A stretch of DNA of 5,784 nucleotides from positions 1-5,784 of the forward strand of contig CALISV010000048.1 in NCBI GenBank assembly GCA_938041615.1, in the 5' to 3' direction. The notes under the pieces are model-generated. The model worked only from the letters and a program-made list of their open reading frames with translations, was not told where the DNA came from and ran no database searches. Shown piece after piece: positions 5,459 to 5,784 of the stretch. Origin of the DNA: an uncultured Campylobacter sp. (GTDB taxonomy: Bacteria; Campylobacterota; Campylobacteria; Campylobacterales; Campylobacteraceae). A program made the translations under genes and the position numbers. Positions within the stretch are counted from its first letter, which is position 1; each line of letters starts with the position of its first letter.

Positions 5459-5784
5459 GGATTTTTTACCTAGTCGTTAGCGTTTTTAGCGTGGCGATGG
5501 TTTATTTGGCGATTGAGGAGCCTTACTATAGCGATCTTTTAAGCGGCGGTGAGGTGAGCGCGAGCATGCAGATGGGCGCGGTCACGGACTACGAGATGAA
5601 CGCCACTGCAGTAAACGCTAGGTATGAAGCCGACACGTGCAATAGATATAAAGATAGAGACGAGTGTTTAAAATTTAAAGGCGTGGCGATAAGGGGCGAC
5701 AAGGAGCACAATATCAGTTCAGATGAGGCGATTTATCAAGGGGATTTATTAAAATTTAAAAATAATGTTAGATATATAAACAAC
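5449..5784 (+). CDS. lptC: LptC-like LPS export protein, 3'-truncated by the window edge
   Basis: The first 112 codons of a frame that stays open to the window edge. From TTG 5449 the protein begins MVIRIFYLVV, giving one membrane helix (about 2-22) with a short cytoplasmic side, then a periplasmic region (AIEEPYYSDLL onward). This is the layout of LptC, which is anchored in the inner membrane with LptBFG and passes lipopolysaccharide to LptA. The end of the visible part (GDKEHNISSDEAIYQGDLLKFKNNV) looks like the beta-strand pattern of the LptC/OstA-like fold. A stop at 5443-5445 leaves TTG as the only upstream start; the next, GTG 5491 or ATG 5497, would destroy the membrane helix. The ribosome site is weak (AGTGGG, about 5434-5440). 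The gene overlaps kdsC by ten bases. The call rests on topology, fold-like pattern and the kdsC neighbour; two cysteines (64 and 72) are a local feature. Confidence 0.78.
   Translation, partial: MVIRIFYLVVSVFSVAMVYLAIEEPYYSDLLSGGEVSASMQMGAVTDYEMNATAVNARYEADTCNRYKDRDECLKFKGVAIRGDKEHNISSDEAIYQGDLLKFKNNVRYINN

Overview
The window reads as one end of a co-directional plus-strand gene cluster from a Campylobacter or close relative (Campylobacterota). Evidence for this: the gene order recN - tatD - lytic transglycosylase - rlpA - (hisB) - kdsC - lptC resembles the order I recall from Campylobacter genomes; AAATTT-type words are very frequent; the one recognisable promoter has a -10 box after T-rich DNA without a clear -35. 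Base composition by eye is richer in G+C than C. jejuni, so one of the higher-GC oral or gut species (C. rectus, showae, curvus or gracilis type) is more likely. That is an inference, not a measured identity.

Layout. Positions 1-1411 hold the 3' nine-tenths or so of recN (DNA-repair SMC-like ATPase); its start and Walker A lie outside the window. A 125-base gap carries a likely promoter (-10 at 1451-1456) that would drive everything downstream. Then come tatD (1537-2325), an MltD-type periplasmic lytic transglycosylase with LysM domains (2338-3549), the lipoprotein RlpA with DPBB and SPOR domains (3533-4408), monofunctional hisB (4410-4973), kdsC (4970-5458) and the 5' part of lptC (5449 to the window edge). 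Gaps are 12 bases or less and three junctions overlap (17, 4 and 10 bases). This argues for one transcript with translational coupling.

The downstream genes are mostly cell-envelope genes. MltD and RlpA both cleave peptidoglycan glycan strands, KdsC makes free KDO for the lipopolysaccharide core, and LptC belongs to the lipopolysaccharide export bridge. HisB (histidine synthesis) and TatD (a metal-dependent nuclease or hydrolase) are the outliers.

No mobile element, CRISPR array, RNA gene or clearly new system is visible. The most striking unexplained structure is a perfect 12-bp inverted repeat with a 4-base loop and a T5 run inside the mltD coding region (2583-2612). It looks like an intrinsic terminator in the middle of the operon. 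A second, bulged hairpin lies in rlpA (3677-3707). Two genes (rlpA and lptC) appear to use TTG starts placed inside the preceding gene.
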